DNA of 64,000 nucleotides from Isoetes taiwanensis (GCA_021234155.1 JAJEKV010000143.1:1135358-1199357), one strand, 5' to 3'. Shown: positions 34,375 to 47,214, numbered from the stretch's first letter. A program made the numbers and translations. The notes: a model not told the origin generated them from the letters alone.

Positions 34375-35170
34375 TTAGCTACTGAGACTTCGGAGGAGGA
34401 AAACAATAACTGTTAGTATTGGCCCATGATTGAGAGAAAGCATCGGTGGCGATAAAATACCGAGAAGTGGATGCCAACAATTAAAATTAGAAATAATGAG
34501 CATTATAAACATTGGCAAAACGGTCCCACCATGGGGTCCCCATCTCATCTCTAACAAGGAAAAAAAAAGCATCGATAACATATAGTCATCAAAATCAATA
34601 ATTTTTGATAGATAGTCAGCCCATTGATTTAGGTTCCGCGGAATCCAGGCTGGTTTAAGGGTAATTCTATGCTTAGAACACAAAATAAAGATCCGAATAC
34701 ATAAGAAATGTAGGTGACAAACACGAAATCCACCTTTAGACAGGATAAAATAAGCATTTAAGGAATCACCAAAAGCCGTAAATTGGGAGTTCTGCAAGGA
34801 TAGGGCACGCTTCTCCGAAATGTAGCAAAGCCAAAAGCTCACGCAGGCGATTGAGGATGAAGTCTTCTAAGGCATCGGAGAAAGAACCTAAAATTCAAGA
34901 TGCAGGAAAGGAACCATGAAGCCAAACCTCCCACCCTGAGTTACTAGCATCATAGCATAAGGAAATGGCAGGGTTGAGGGGTTCCCAAATGTAAGCATTG
35001 TTAAGGAGATCAAAGGAAGAGAACCAAAGGAAAATCTCAGCATGCTCTCGCCGGGATAACTGCAAATGTTGGGACCAAGATGTAATGGAAGCATAAAGGT
35101 TAGCAAGATTGAATGATAAGAGTTTGGAGAATGGGCCAAAAACCATACGGAAAGACTCGATCATACCCAT
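34375..35170 (-). pseudogene. YR retrotransposon RNase H region
   Basis: LCYDASNSGWEVWLHG (about 34980-34930) is the first RNase H motif. The second frame (34842-34375) has WIPRNLNQWADYLSKIIDFDD, typical of DIRS-order RNase H, and RWGPHGG after it. Frameshifts lie between the parts. Confidence 0.7.
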
Positions 35171-35399
35171 AAAAGAGGCTAATGTTGTTTTGGAATATAA
35201 TCAGCAGCAAGGAGTTTCGATGCTAGGCTAAAAATTTACAAGCATACTTCTTGCAGGAGCAATAGACAAGAAACCCGAAGATGAATCAACCATAAAGCCT
35301 AGGAATTTGGCCACATGAGAATATTCTAGTCTGGCACTTATGCGAGGGCTAAAACAAAGCCTTTGCCTCAAAATCTGCATCACCAAAGCTTTGACATTC

Positions 35400-36185
35400 T
35401 TAAAATTAGTGACAGGGGTAGCAAATAAGAAGTCGCCTATGTAGGGAATGCAACGACAACCTTTAGCACGCCATAGGCAGCACTAGTTGTCGCATTAGTT
35501 TGGTAAATACATAACATGCAGAAGAAAGACCAAATGGTAAGGATGTAAACATGTAGAAGGTACCCTCGAACTCAAAGCCAAGGTATGACCAACAAACAGG
35601 GTTAATATCGACATGATGGTATCCAGAGTGGAGATCAAAAGTGAACAAGGCATCATTAGGTTTGACAATATCACGAACTTCCCTTATAGACTCATATTTA
35701 AAAGGGATATGAGCTAAGCAACTATTGACATAACGAAGGTCCAAAATAAGACGAAATTTATTCCCGGCTTTGGGCACCACGCCCAAGGGTGAGCATATGA
35801 AGGGAGTTGATTTTGAAACAATAGCAGCACCTGAGGCAAGCAAATCCTTGATAGCACCCCTAACAAACTCTGCATGTTGTTGTACAGACTTATGGTTTGG
35901 CTGAGACCAAGGTTGACTAGGGGGACCATGTAGCCAAGGAAGAGAATATCCATTATTGACCCAATCAAGCACCATAGCAGATGAACAAAAGGATTTCCAA
36001 AATGCCAAGCGGTCTTTCAATCTATTGCGCAAATACGTCACCGATGGGTGCAAAATTTGTGTAGGCGATGTGCTTATATCTGTAACAATGCAGTAAGCAT
36101 ACTCAATTAGTAACACATAACCATGCAATCGTGCATCCACCTCGATCGCAATCCCCATTATACCATCATAACAATAGCAATACAA
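35400..36185 (-). pseudogene. YR retrotransposon reverse transcriptase
   Basis: The frame 36185-35463 has WKSFCSSAMVLDWVNNGYSL, PFICSPLGVVPKAGNKFRLI, LDLRYVNSCL, FTFDLHSGYHHVDI and FTSLPFGLSSACYVFTKLMR, in the order of DIRS-type RT. After a shift, CIPYIGDFLF (about 35450-35425) stands where YIDD is expected, so one catalytic Asp is replaced by Gly. Confidence 0.8.
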
Positions 36186-37846
36186 GCCTAAACAAAGCTT
36201 AAGATAAAAGGGAGATCTTTATACACCAAAAAGAAGCAATGTTATAAAAATATAAGGGAGAAATAAAATTAGCAAGGCAAACGAACCATTGGGGCGATCG
36301 AACGATTAGGGCATCGAACGATTAGGGCCGAATCGTCTTACAGACAAGTTACAGACAAGAGACAAGGTAGATACTAAGCAACAATCGAATAAGATCATGG
36401 GCTAAGATAGCAAAAATCAGGCCGTTTATACCATGCACGGCAACTAGCGGCTGATCTCAGAATCGGTCAACAAGCTGCACGATCAGAGCAAGTCCAAAGA
36501 ATAAATAAGACAGGTAGATCACATTGAAATGACTGATACTTGCTTTAGAACAAGCTGTAAATCGGTTTATGAAGATAAGCCTGAATTCAAAAGGCTTAAA
36601 CCCGTACAGATCAAGTTAAGAACATGTACAGATATTTGTAGAGAGCACTGGAAATGAACAGAGGGCGATGTTCAGACTGATCTATAGCCATATGTAACTA
36701 TCTCAGTTGGCCAAGGAGCTCCAACACAACCACAACTTGTTACAAGAATCCAAACAAATTGAATGAACATTACACAGATTGCAGATTGCAGAGAATACTT
36801 CCACTGGTCCAACAAATGCAGAAAAAGGCATACTGTCCAAAAAGATCTAGGTATGTAAAGAACAAATGCTTGAAAATGCACCAGCAAACACAGCATAAAT
36901 ACAACAGATTAATTGTATATCAACACTAGGAGATGAGCAAAACTGCAACCTACAACTGGTGTCCAATATCTAACAGTGCTAAACATAGAATTAAGGTTGA
37001 AGCAACTGTAAAACCCACTTCAAACAGCCATGGTAAGACTATGCTCATCCTTTACGGACTTCTTAGATTCCTTACTGCAAACTTACAGCAAATTGGAGAA
37101 CACTTATAGAACATGGAAAAAACTAACAGGGCTAAATGATCTCTAGCTAAGATTGAAAGCAAGCAAAAGAAGACCACTCGTTAAAGATCAGTTGGAATAG
37201 TTGGCAGATAGACTAGATCTACAGTTGCGGACGATTATCGCAGAGCACATCTAACATGCAAGAGGTGTAAAGGAAGGAGAAAAAACGCTGACAGCTTTGT
37301 AAAACAGAAGACAAATTGAAAGGCCTAATTGAACAGGTAGTACAAAGAGAATGTTAAGCAACAAACTGCGTTAAATAAGATTCACAAAGCCAGAACATCT
37401 GAAATAAAAGAAAGCTTTATTATAAAGGCATGTTCCTCAAAACCAGAGGTGAAAAACACAACAGCTAAAAGCATTCAAGTAGTTTTATAAAACATGTTAT
37501 TGGTATTAGTTGGCGTAGGGAGCCGGGTTCTTTGAGGGAGATGGAGCCGAAAGCTTTAGATGGGCATGATCTTTGCTAAATGGCCCTGGCTGGCAAAAAT
37601 ATAGCAAAGATTAGAACCTTTAAGCCCAAATTGAAAGCCAAACCTTTTTTCTTGGAGGTCTTACTCAATTAAAGCTAGTCTCTTAGCGTCCATGGCCGTT
37701 TATCATTATCACATATATTAAATTCTCCCATTTCATAGCATTCCACCCTTTGGGACCTTCCCCGTCCCTTATCCAAACATAATTTTCCTACTTGAAATCA
37801 ATTGTTACCTTTGTCAATAATAGCCTTGCTCGTTGGGTCCAACGTC

Positions 37847-38272
37847 TTACGGAGCCGCATATGGCTTTCCAACTCTGCAAAAGATTCCTCCATCTCGTTC
37901 GAGAAAATCCCATTTCTTGATATTTCCATCGTATTTGAGGCGGGGAGCCCTAGCTCTCTTGCTTTTGCGCTTGGATTTCTTCCGGAGGGAAGCGACCTTG
38001 GTTTCTAGAGCTACTACGTCTTCGGCTTTAGCATTATTCAAGGCTGCAATCTTGGATTCCATGGCACCACCTAAGCCAGCAATCTTGGATTCGAAGGTTT
38101 TCCATAGCTTGCAACCATGGGGAGATTCTTCATCGTGACCACCTTCGTCACGGAATCCTCTAAAGAACCGGAAGCTTGAGATAGGCCTCTTTCCCCACTG
38201 AGAGGATTTGATTTCGGTGCCATTGAGGTTCTGAAAGAGAACTGAAGTCGGGATGGTAATGGCCAAGCTCAC
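37847..38272 (-). CDS. YR retrotransposon first ORF (gag-like)
   Basis: A 141-residue frame lies just inside the A1 repeat. FESKIAGLGGAMESKIAALN and VVALETKVASLRKKSKRKSK suggest a coiled coil followed by a basic patch, in keeping with a nucleic-acid-binding structural protein. I see no zinc knuckle. No function can be read beyond position. From 36.19 to 37.84 kb no coding signal is recognisable. Confidence 0.45.
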   Translation of the reverse strand: MSLAITIPTSVLFQNLNGTEIKSSQWGKRPISSFRFFRGFRDEGGHDEESPHGCKLWKTFESKIAGLGGAMESKIAALNNAKAEDVVALETKVASLRKKSKRKSKRARAPRLKYDGNIKKWDFLERDGGIFCRVGKPYAAP

Positions 38273-38536
38273 AACAAAAAGCTACAGATCGCGAGGGGCC
38301 AAAGAACAAAGGCTGGCAATAACTCAAAGAAAACAGAAACTAAGGATTGAATCCAAAGAACGAAAATTGAAGGAAACTGGCCCTAAATTGGGTTGAGGAG
38401 ACAAACTTGAAATGACGTTGCAAAGAGACCACCGTTGCAAAAGGACTAAATATAATCCGAAAAAGCCGTGTATGAAGAGAAGGCCGACACAGAAATGATA
38501 ACGGAATGCAAATAAGAAAAAGAACAGGTAGCAAGC

Positions 38537-38712
38537 GGCTTGAAACTCCAAGAAGAAGAGATGCACGTTGAGGAGCTGATGAAGGAAATAGACGAGAATA
38601 GGAACCTAAAATAGGGGAGATCTCGCAAAGGACAAAATAATTGTCAAGGAACTACCTAGTAGTTCAAGAAACTTATTTACCTTCAATTCCCTGAAAATGA
38701 AGGTAAATATCA
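38537..38712 (-). repeat. A1 terminal repeat
   Basis: Matches A2 (32760-32937) with few differences. It is the 5' end of the minus-strand element. Confidence 0.8.
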
Positions 38713-39099
38713 TATATATTTAATTATTGGTATACATACTTAATTTCGTATTATACCTTAAAATTTTCAACTTTCCTAATAGTTTGAAGTATTAATTATG
38801 GATTTGCACCATTTTTCACTCAGGTCTCAGATTGGCATAATTCTTCGACCCATTTTAGGTGAAATTTGATGCAGATGCATAATTTTCACTTCAAATTTAC
38901 TAGAAGGTGAATTTGACTCATTCATTTCTTAGGTCTAACACTTAACCTATTTTCGGACCCACTACCTAGGAGAAAAAAATTTTCCCTATTTTTCAGGTTC
39001 GATGGTGGAAATTTCTATTTCACACCCCTATAGGCCCCAATTAGACTACTTTCATAGTTATGAGTGGATTGCTAGTTCCCCGGTCAACCAAGAACATCG
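38713..39099 (-). other. Chromovirus leader, no gene
   Basis: AT-rich untranslated leader between the primer site and the YR insertion. Confidence 0.5.
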
Positions 39100-39111
39100 C
39101 TCTAATACCAT
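39099..39111 (-). promoter_or_regulatory. Primer binding site (initiator-Met type)
   Basis: Minus strand TGGTATTAGAGC, one base inside the 5' LTR. The common plant site is TGGTATCAGAGC, so there is one mismatch. Confidence 0.8.
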
Positions 39112-40749
39112 TGTGATGCTCCCGCTAAATATACTGGGCCCGCCGTATTACTTCGGCGAGATATCCCCGTCCGGCTCAACAACCCGACAAAGCCCTTCGT
39201 CTACCCCTCAGACTCTAAGGTGACCCTAGTGCGGTGAGGGGACACTGGTGTCTTCGCCCCCTCCCCTATGGGCTCCTATAACAGCGAAGCGATAAACATG
39301 TCGAGAACTAGCATCAAACATATAAATACTACCTCGAAGGGTAGCCCATCACACATCCACAAATGTAAAGATGATAATCATAAACCGTAAAACATGAGAG
39401 CTCCTACCCAGGGCTCCAGACTCGTGGGGAGGATGACTGACCAAGCTAGGGCCTTAAGATAGAGCGGAACCTAATCATGGCAATGGTGAGGGCTGGCATA
39501 AGAACAATGGCTAGGGTTGACCACTCCATCCGCCCCTCCCCGTGCATACTGGCGGATATGGGGTAAATCAGGCTCTGGCGTGACTCTAGCCTTCCGGATA
39601 TGCAATCCCATGGCATCACCCATCGGGACTACTCGAGGTTGCATCTCCCTTGTCCATGAGGCGGGGAAGGGTTGCATCTCCCCTTCCGGGGTCTAGAGGT
39701 TCCGTGGGGCGGCTAGAGAATCGTTGGCGACACACGATTAGGTACCCGACTTAACCCCCAAAATGAGAGCCAAGCCGACACTTGCAACTCTCGAGGGCAG
39801 GGCTGACACCATTGCCCCAGGAGGTGTCAGGACCCATGCTCGGGCCCACACGCGGTGACCCGACCATAAGTCTAGCCCACTATGGGATCCCCGTAGCCCC
39901 CACTCGGCAGGGGATCCTCCCTCCACATTGCCTCTAGCCCCATTATGTGGTGCTGAGTCACATCATAGCCTCCATAGCCTGGTGGGCTCCTATGGACAGG
40001 CCGCAACTAATAGGAACTAAGGGATCTAATCTAGGAGCATACTACATATGGCTCTAGGTCTCTATCCCCTTCCCAATACAAGAGGAGCAAACATGATCAA
40101 CCATCATCACATAGTCATCACATCATGAGAATAATCATAAGAACATCTTAACCTAATCATACAAATCTAACTACGGTTAGGGTTCCTTGATTAGGGTTCA
40201 AGATGATGCATGAGGGTTCTAGGATGGCTCTACCCTAGATACAAGATACTAACTCATCGGAATGCTAATTCCAGATGAACTACTATGACTACTACCCTAC
40301 ATACGCTCTGAAGCACTCCCTCCAAACCCTAGTCTCCATGATCTCCTCCGAATCGGCGGCTGCTCTCCTTCAAGGACGAATCTACCCTCGGGGCTGCTAC
40401 ACCACTCTATGCCACCAAGAAGCGATACTAAAACGAGGTTTTGAAAGTGGAATGAGTCTCACAGAGCTAGGGCTGGAAAGAGGCCTAGGGTTAGGGTTCC
40501 AGCTAATATAAGTTAGGTCCACATAGGATGCCATGTGGCACCACTAGGATGGGGCCGTGTGGCGGTTGCCCAATAGGATAAGGCCATGTGGAAAAGGGCC
40601 TTATCCTAAGGTTATCTAAGTTAAACAATGAACTTAGATGTGCACCCCTTGCCACATTCTAAGGTATACAAGTCTACATAGGTAGACTTGTATGGTGACG
40701 GGTCCAGGAATATACGTATTCGTAGCGTATATTCCCCTGGAACGTCACA
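39112..40749 (-). repeat. 5' LTR of chromovirus
   Basis: About 1.64 kb, with ends TGTGATG/CGTCACA. It is a direct repeat of 15875-17497. It is adjacent to the primer site on the inside and to GGTCT (40750-40754) on the outside. Confidence 0.88.
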
Positions 40750-40754
40750 GGTCT

Positions 40755-41500
40755 TGACAAATGGCAATGGTGTATGAAAGGGGAGAAAATGATGTATAAG
40801 AGGTGATTTTTGTGGGTGGAATGATGGTAGTAAAGCCTTGGGAAATAGCAAATCATGCCTTAAGAAGTAACATCATGGAAAAAGCTTGAATCATGCAAAG
40901 TACCATTGAATTCTTAGTGGTTTTCCAAACTTTAACTTTGGGGTCTTCAACCTTTGACTTCAAGTGCTCAACATGGTAAGGTGATCAAATGTCCTTCACG
41001 AAATGCCTATATGATGCCAAACTCGTGTCCATATTTGGTTCTTCATATCAATGTGTCTTCTATAAGTTGCCAAGTCATGATGGACGTCTTCAAATTTCAC
41101 ACTCTACAAGCTCACACACACACATGTATGAAGTCAAATGCCAGTGAAGTGTGTCAAGCATGCATACAGCTCTTGTATGCTGCCATTGTGTGGCAGTAAT
41201 GGCATGTGGACAACTTGGTCATACAAACCACACCTCAAAAAACCACTACCTTATAAAACAACACTTTCAAAAAAAACATCCCTTCAAAAAACTATACTGC
41301 CTGAGAATACAACACATCTTTAAAAAAGAAACTACACCTCCTTAAGAAACCACACATTCTTTTAAAAAAAACCAACGGCTCCTTAAAAAAACTACAGCAT
41401 ATCCTTGGAAAAACTACAACGTATAACTACGTGTAGGTATCTTTCAAATCTTCAAAAAACAACTCATATTTTGTTTTTACTGTTGTTTTCAACTGTGGAC
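40755..41500. other. No gene; A-rich degenerate repeat
   Basis: From about 41215 to 41420 a 20-25 bp unit like AAACTACACCTCCTTAAAAA recurs in degenerate form. A short CA tract is at 41108-41120. Confidence 0.5.
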
Positions 41501-41514
41501 CAAATGTTGGGGTT

Positions 41515-44500
41515 GTAATGCATCAATCTCATACTGATGGATATGGAAGCCAAAGAAAGGGTTCTACGCATGGCTACTAAGCTACGGAATGGGATCAACA
41601 TATAGGAAGCGTTGACAATGATGTAGACAGGGAGCTGGCCAAGGCAAAAGAACTAAATCAGGCAGGCATTCAGGCATTAGTACGAAATGGGAGGTTTACA
41701 TCATGAAGAGAGGCAAGGATCAAGCAGTATAGGAATCAAGAACAGACATGAAGAAACCGGAGATGGTACGAACGAGGGGCAACCTGGTGGAGACGCAGAG
41801 ATCGCCAGAAACCACACGACGGGCCCTTAGGGGACTGGCAACAGTGGAGGTACAACTCCAAAGACAAAAAGGAGTAGGAAACGGAAGAGCGGGTGGAAGG
41901 GGGATGGTCAATGTGATAGGGACAGGGTCACCGATAGTAGCAATGACAAGGGGGCAAGCAAGGACATGAGGGGATGGACAACATCAACAAGTAAGGGATG
42001 TGATGACCATGTGGTACTGGAATTGCACAGGGTACCCATGGGATGACGAGGAAAGGCTAGAGGAGGCAAGGGAGCATGACATCATATTGCTCGTGGAGAC
42101 ATGGGAACACAATGCAAAAAGACTACCAGAGAAAGAGGGGTACAGGCTTTTCACCTGCTGGAAAGATAAGAACTTCAAAAATGGAAGAGGGAATGCGGGC
42201 CTAGCCTGCTATATGAAAAATAGGATAGACGACAAGGCATGTATTATAACGACAGATAACGACAAATATTAATAAAAGATACGGGCTTCTTAATATCAAG
42301 TGGTCAAACAGGCAGGATTTATCATTACTAATCTTCTACTACCCGCCCAACAGTGATTAGTTGGAGCTACTGGGACTAGGGGAGGTGATCATGAAATGGA
42401 AGGACATAGGCCCATTGATAGCAATAGGGGACCTTAACGCAAGGACAAAACAAGAGCAGGCCCAAATCTCAATATATGATGAAGTAAACATGCAATGGAT
42501 ACAATCGGCAAGACCGGAAAAGTGAATACGACACACAGTAGACGGGGAGCTTAATGCTAGGGGGGAAATGCTAGTCAAAGTATGTATAGCCACAGACATG
42601 GTAATTTGTAATGGAATGCGGGGAGAACTCGAGGGACTTCACAAGCCAAAACATACATGGGAAAAGCATAATAGATTATGTGATAGTGAATAAAGTAGCA
42701 GCGCTCGAAATAACAAGCACTGAACTGATGGAATGACCGACAGGAAAGAGGAAAAACTACAGACCAATATGGGTAGAAATGACACAACCAAAAAAGGAAC
42801 AAACAGGGACTGAGGGAAGGACATGCAGAACAGGGATGATGATACAGTACATGGACGAACAGTCTGAGACATTTCGTCCAGGGGTTAGAGATGAAATAAA
42901 CAAACAGGAATGGGAGAACACCAACTCGGAAGAAAGAGGGAACATATGTAATGACATCTTGGTGCAGACAGCAAGGGAGAATTCGGAATGAGGCAAAGGG
43001 CAAGGAGGATACGGGCTTTCACACCATCAGTCTGGTATGACGAAGAATGTAGGCAACAGAAAAGAAGGACAAGCCTAGCAAGGGGACGATAGAATACTAG
43101 GGAGAGAGAACTAGATGTCTAAGGATGCTAAAAGCAAAATGGAACGTGACCTTGCTGCAACGCCAATGGGACCTTGCTAGAATGATAAAGAGGCAACCAA
43201 AGAAATTTTGGACACAGATGAAAGACAAAAAAAGGACATGGCAAGACAAGGGGACGGGGAGGGATGAGATCGACTGGGAACATTACCTAGATAGGTTATA
43301 TAAGACAGGGCTGCCCCAATAACAATGCCCAATGAGCAACATGATCTATGCTTTAAGTCTCAAGACGTGGTGGTGGCCTTACAAAGGATGGCCAATAACA
43401 AGGCACCCGACCTGTATGGATGTTGAAATGCGTGGGAGTAGAGATTGTACATCTAGTAACAAATATCTTTAATAGGATAGTATACATTGGGGTACCAGAG
43501 AGGTGGAGACACAATAGGATAATGCCACTACACAAAGGGGGCAGCCTCAATGACCTGGAGAATTACAGAATGATTATGGTAAGCTCCATATTTGCTAAAT
43601 GGTTTGGGAAGGTACTGGATAGTAAGTTAAAAAACTGGGCTGAGACGTGACAATTGAGGGCACAAGGTCAGGCTATATTTCGGCCAGATCATTCTACCAC
43701 AGATCACTTAGTGACGTTCAAAATATTGGTTGAACAGGCAAAGGGCCAGGACATGAAGATAATCTGCTGCTTTGTAGATTTCAAAACGGCGTTTGATACA
43801 GTGTCTAGAGAAAAACTAATACGTAGACTAATAGAGCTGAAAGCTCTGGAAGGACTAGTAGAATCCATCGTGTGTTTGTACTAGAGGGTATACGCAAAGA
43901 TGGCGCAGGAGGGTAATGCTATCGAGTGTGTTACAGGGGTGAAACAGGGTTGTCCCCTCCTGTCTACTCTATTTGGAATATACGTAGATGCTCTACAGGA
44001 ATTCATCACCAACCCTGGGGAACACCAAGGTACCAATCATGCTATATGCTGACGACCTGGGCATGTTGGCCACCAAGAATAGAGGAATGCACAAGATGTT
44101 GGCAATGCTAGAAGAATTCTGTGAAAAGACATGGCTCACAGTGAATCCTACCAAGATAAAAATAGTGATTTTTGGGACAAAGACACGGAATAAGCCATTC
44201 ACATACTCAGGATCAGACCTCGAGGGAGCATCAGAATACAAGTATTTGGGATACGATACTCATGGCACAAGGAAGTGGTCAAAAGGGGCAGACTCGTAGT
44301 TTCAAGCAGCAATCGACAACTTCTATTTGATAAAAAATTACTGCAATAAAAGTAGGATCAATGACTGGGATATGAAATCCTATCTCTTTAGTACACTAAT
44401 GACAAGCACGCAACTATATGGGTCGGAGGCGTGGGAAGCCCGGCTTAACAGAAGGGAAATGGGAAAAACACGAAGGAATATTCAGACAATAGATACACTA

Positions 44501-45482
44501 ATAACCATCATGGTATATGAGACAGGGAAGAGACCAATAGAGATAAGAGCATGGGAGCAAACTATCAAATATTTATTGAGAGACAACAATGCAAAGAACC
44601 CCGATAAGTTTTCAACCATAGCAATACATGCATCTGCCAGACAACACCTTGTGTCAGGATAGGGATGGTTCAGGGATGTGGCGCAATGGATACAGGATCT
44701 CAGAATGGAGCTCAGCCATATACTAGAACATGGGAAAAGGGAAGACAAGTGAATTGCGGAAGTGGCAGCAACATGGCTAAGGCAGAGGGCAGGACCGAAA
44801 ATACAGTGGCTACTAGATATGTTCAACCCAAGGATGGAAGTAGAACAGGATTTATACAGGGATAGCAGAATAGGGAAGGCAAAGCGAGACATATTAGCAA
44901 GATTTAGGATGGGAAGCCACGATTTGCATATAGAGAAAGGCAGATGGAAGAAGATAAACAGGGAAGATCGAACATGCAGAATATTTGATACGGGAGCAAT
45001 CGAGGATGAAAATCATATGTTGAATGACTGTCCGGCATACATCGAGATTAGGATGAGATAAAGTAGAGTCAAATGGGGAGCACCAATACCAATACTGATG
45101 GCCCACAACAACACCATTACAGAACTAGCAGACACCATTGCAGAAATGACCAAAAGACACCAAGAAATTCATGAAGACAGGGTTCGTAATTTGATATCAC
45201 AAGAATGTGTATCAATGGAACCCTTGAAGATGGCTCAAAGCCTAGTATAACGAGGCTCACCCACATGATCTAGATGTCAAACAAAATTGGCGTGCTGGTA
45301 AAAAAATAAACAATTCAATAAGAGCTCAAATGGAGGCTATAAGATCCATAAGCATCGCGGCTAGCCCACAATGGGGGGAGGGGGATGGGGGGTGCTCGCC
45401 GATGCTAAGAAAGTCCAAAAATTTCCCGGCCACAGGGACATAAAATGTATTCTATTTTATTCTATTCTATTCTATTCTATAT
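41515..45482 (+). mobile_element. LINE with (TATTC)n tail
   Basis: A non-LTR element with a possible short basic N-terminal region (41748-41969), endonuclease, RT and C-terminal zinc region, a 3' UTR from 45062 and a TATTC tail (45448-45482). The 5' limit is uncertain. I found no convincing target duplication. Confidence 0.7.
42000..45061 (+). pseudogene. LINE ORF2 (endonuclease, RT, zinc end)
   Basis: The endonuclease part has WNCTGYPWDDEERL and LLVETWEH (catalytic Glu), then IAIGDLNAR and IIDYVIVN in shifted frames (42000-42770). The RT has RWRHNRIMPLHKGG, NYRMIMVSSIFAKWF, STTDHLVTF, FVDFKTAFDTVSREKL and MLYADDLGML (catalytic YADD intact, about 44040). The end has DLHIEKGRWKK and CRIFDTGAIEDENHMLNDC. 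At least five frameshifts or stops break it, including a stop in WAET*QLRAQ (43648). It is a close relative of the LINE at 7.2-9.4 kb. Confidence 0.8.
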
Positions 45483-45877
45483 CACACTTGCTGGATACCT
45501 TATGGAAATAACAGAACCTATATTCAATTTTTGATAAGAAAAGTATTCTTTTTCATGCGCTCAGACTTTCACTTACCCATGGTAAGTTTAGACAATATGA
45601 ATTTTGAGAGCTTTCAATGAATATACTGTTTATATATTTTCAATCTACTTTCTCTTGATGTAAGAAGTTAACATGCCATGCTAACGCACAGTAAGACGCA
45701 AGAAACAAGCTTGATCTAGTTGTCCCAATGAGTATTTTAATTAAGATTGGGGAGGGCCTGCAATGCACAATATTGAGGATGTTATTTCAAAACTAAGATA
45801 AAAGTATATAAAATGCTTCACTTATTGACTGTATAGTACAAACCTGCGAAAGGGTAATTAATGATGAACGGTTTTTC

Positions 45878-45995
45878 CCTCGAGAATCCTTAGGGGTGGG
45901 GATTTTTAATTCTAACAGTAATACCTTGCTGCCCTTTTTATTTGGGTTCCATAGACCAATTGGTCTCTATGGACGATAAAAATACATTTTATTTC
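45878..45995 (+). repeat. LINE 3' end with terminal hairpin
   Basis: GGTTTTTCCCTCGAGAA leads through about 60 bp to CCATAGACCAATTGGTCTCTATGG (an almost perfect palindrome, 45949-45972) and ACGATAAAAA. No body precedes it, so it is a severely truncated copy. The rest of 45.5-47.2 kb holds no gene. Confidence 0.65.
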
Positions 45996-47214
45996 AAGTA
46001 AATAAGTGCTGGAACAAGGTAGAAGGAACATACACTAGCATTTCATGAAAAGAAATGTTGTAAAATGTTGGACATAGGGTCCATTGCCGCATATTATCTA
46101 CATGAAAGAAAAAGTTAGAACCAGTATTTGAAGAGTATCTCTTAGAAGAGCATACTTTTGAGAAGAATCCAATGTCCCTCTTGCGAAGATGAGGGTATGC
46201 CTAATTGAAGAATCTGAATAAGGTCCAAGGACCTGTTTAGCAGTGAATTCAAGTATGGAGTGGAAAATATATGAGGTATATACACTATGTATGGAGCATT
46301 ACCACAACTAGAAAAAGACCCAAATTGCCACTAAATGATCATCATAGAAAGTTTTTAGAAAATATAGACAAGCATTGTTATGACCAAACATGAGCTAATT
46401 TGCCCATCTCCAAATGGTTCCAGTCAAGAGCACACAAAGTTGCATGAAACATTAATTTAGGGCATAGAAGAGCAGCTGCTAAAGGACCCTAAAATCATTA
46501 GGTCGTAAACACTATAGATGGCTACTAGAAGACACTAGGTGGATCAAAATAGGGCCCTTTTAGATGCCCATAAAGGGAAAGAACACAAGAAAAAATTCTC
46601 CACCCACGAAAGACACCACAATGCAAAGCTCGAATGCAACCGGGGGGATGCACTTATACATAAAGGGGGTATGGCATCTGCGTTCGGAGGGTAGCAAAAA
46701 ACCCCCCTTATATACACATTCTTAAAAGGCAATTTGACCCCTATGCGTATAGATATTGCTCTAGATCAGTGCCTAAAAACACCCCTAACCCCTAAGTATA
46801 CGTACGCAAATGGTCCAAAAAACACCCCTCCGTTGAACTCTCATGGGTTATACGCTAATGAAAGGTGAATCCCCCAGGGAATGCAAAAGCTTACTGGAGA
46901 GAGTGCATGTCACAAGCTCTTACTATCCACACATTAAAGGATGCAATGCATGAGTTGTATGGTTTTATAGTTAAATGGATGCATCACAAAAGAGCTTTCT
47001 TACAGGTAGTATACCTGATATATCAGACCTCCAGCATGTAGCCCATCTCCAACGATGGTTGAGGATCTATAAGAAAAGAGGGATATCAATTAACTTCTAC
47101 ATAGCTGCCTTAATTCAGAAGCATGGCTTTTTCATTTAGATGCCTTACCTTTCCAATACAAATTGCCTCATCCAACATGACTTAATGCCTAATTATTTTG
47201 TGAGAGAATAGAAT

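Larger units (their letters stand above)
31982..38712 (-). mobile_element. Tyrosine-recombinase retrotransposon with split direct repeats
   Basis: On the minus strand the order is: A1 repeat (38712-38537), coiled-coil ORF, reverse transcriptase, RNase H, tyrosine recombinase, B1 (33025-32941), A2 (32937-32760), spacer, B2 (32066-31982). A1 and A2 share about 176 bp. B1 and B2 share about 85 bp. A1-ORFs-B1-A2-B2 is the split-direct-repeat plan of PAT-, TOC- and Ngaro-type elements in the DIRS order. No target duplication is seen, as expected for recombinase-mediated insertion. It is nested in the chromovirus leader. Confidence 0.82.
15875..40749 (-). mobile_element. 24.9 kb Ty3/gypsy chromovirus with nested elements
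   Basis: Two same-orientation LTRs (15875-17497, 39112-40749) are flanked by identical GGTCT. On the minus strand the 5' LTR is followed after one base by TGGTATTAGAGC. This nearly matches the usual initiator-Met primer site TGGTATCAGAGC. A polypurine tract precedes the 3' LTR. Gag, protease, RT/RNase H, integrase and chromodomain remnants follow in chromovirus order between 23.1 and 18.3 kb. Two further sense-strand ORFs lie between primer site and gag. A YR retrotransposon (31982-38712) and a Helitron (25622-30585) were inserted later. Without them the element is about 13.2 kb. All ORFs are broken. Confidence 0.82.

Noticed and set aside
39112-40749. Solo LTR
   Set aside because: First read as a solo LTR, but the adjacent primer site and matching GGTCT show it is the 5' LTR of the element whose 3' LTR is at 15875.
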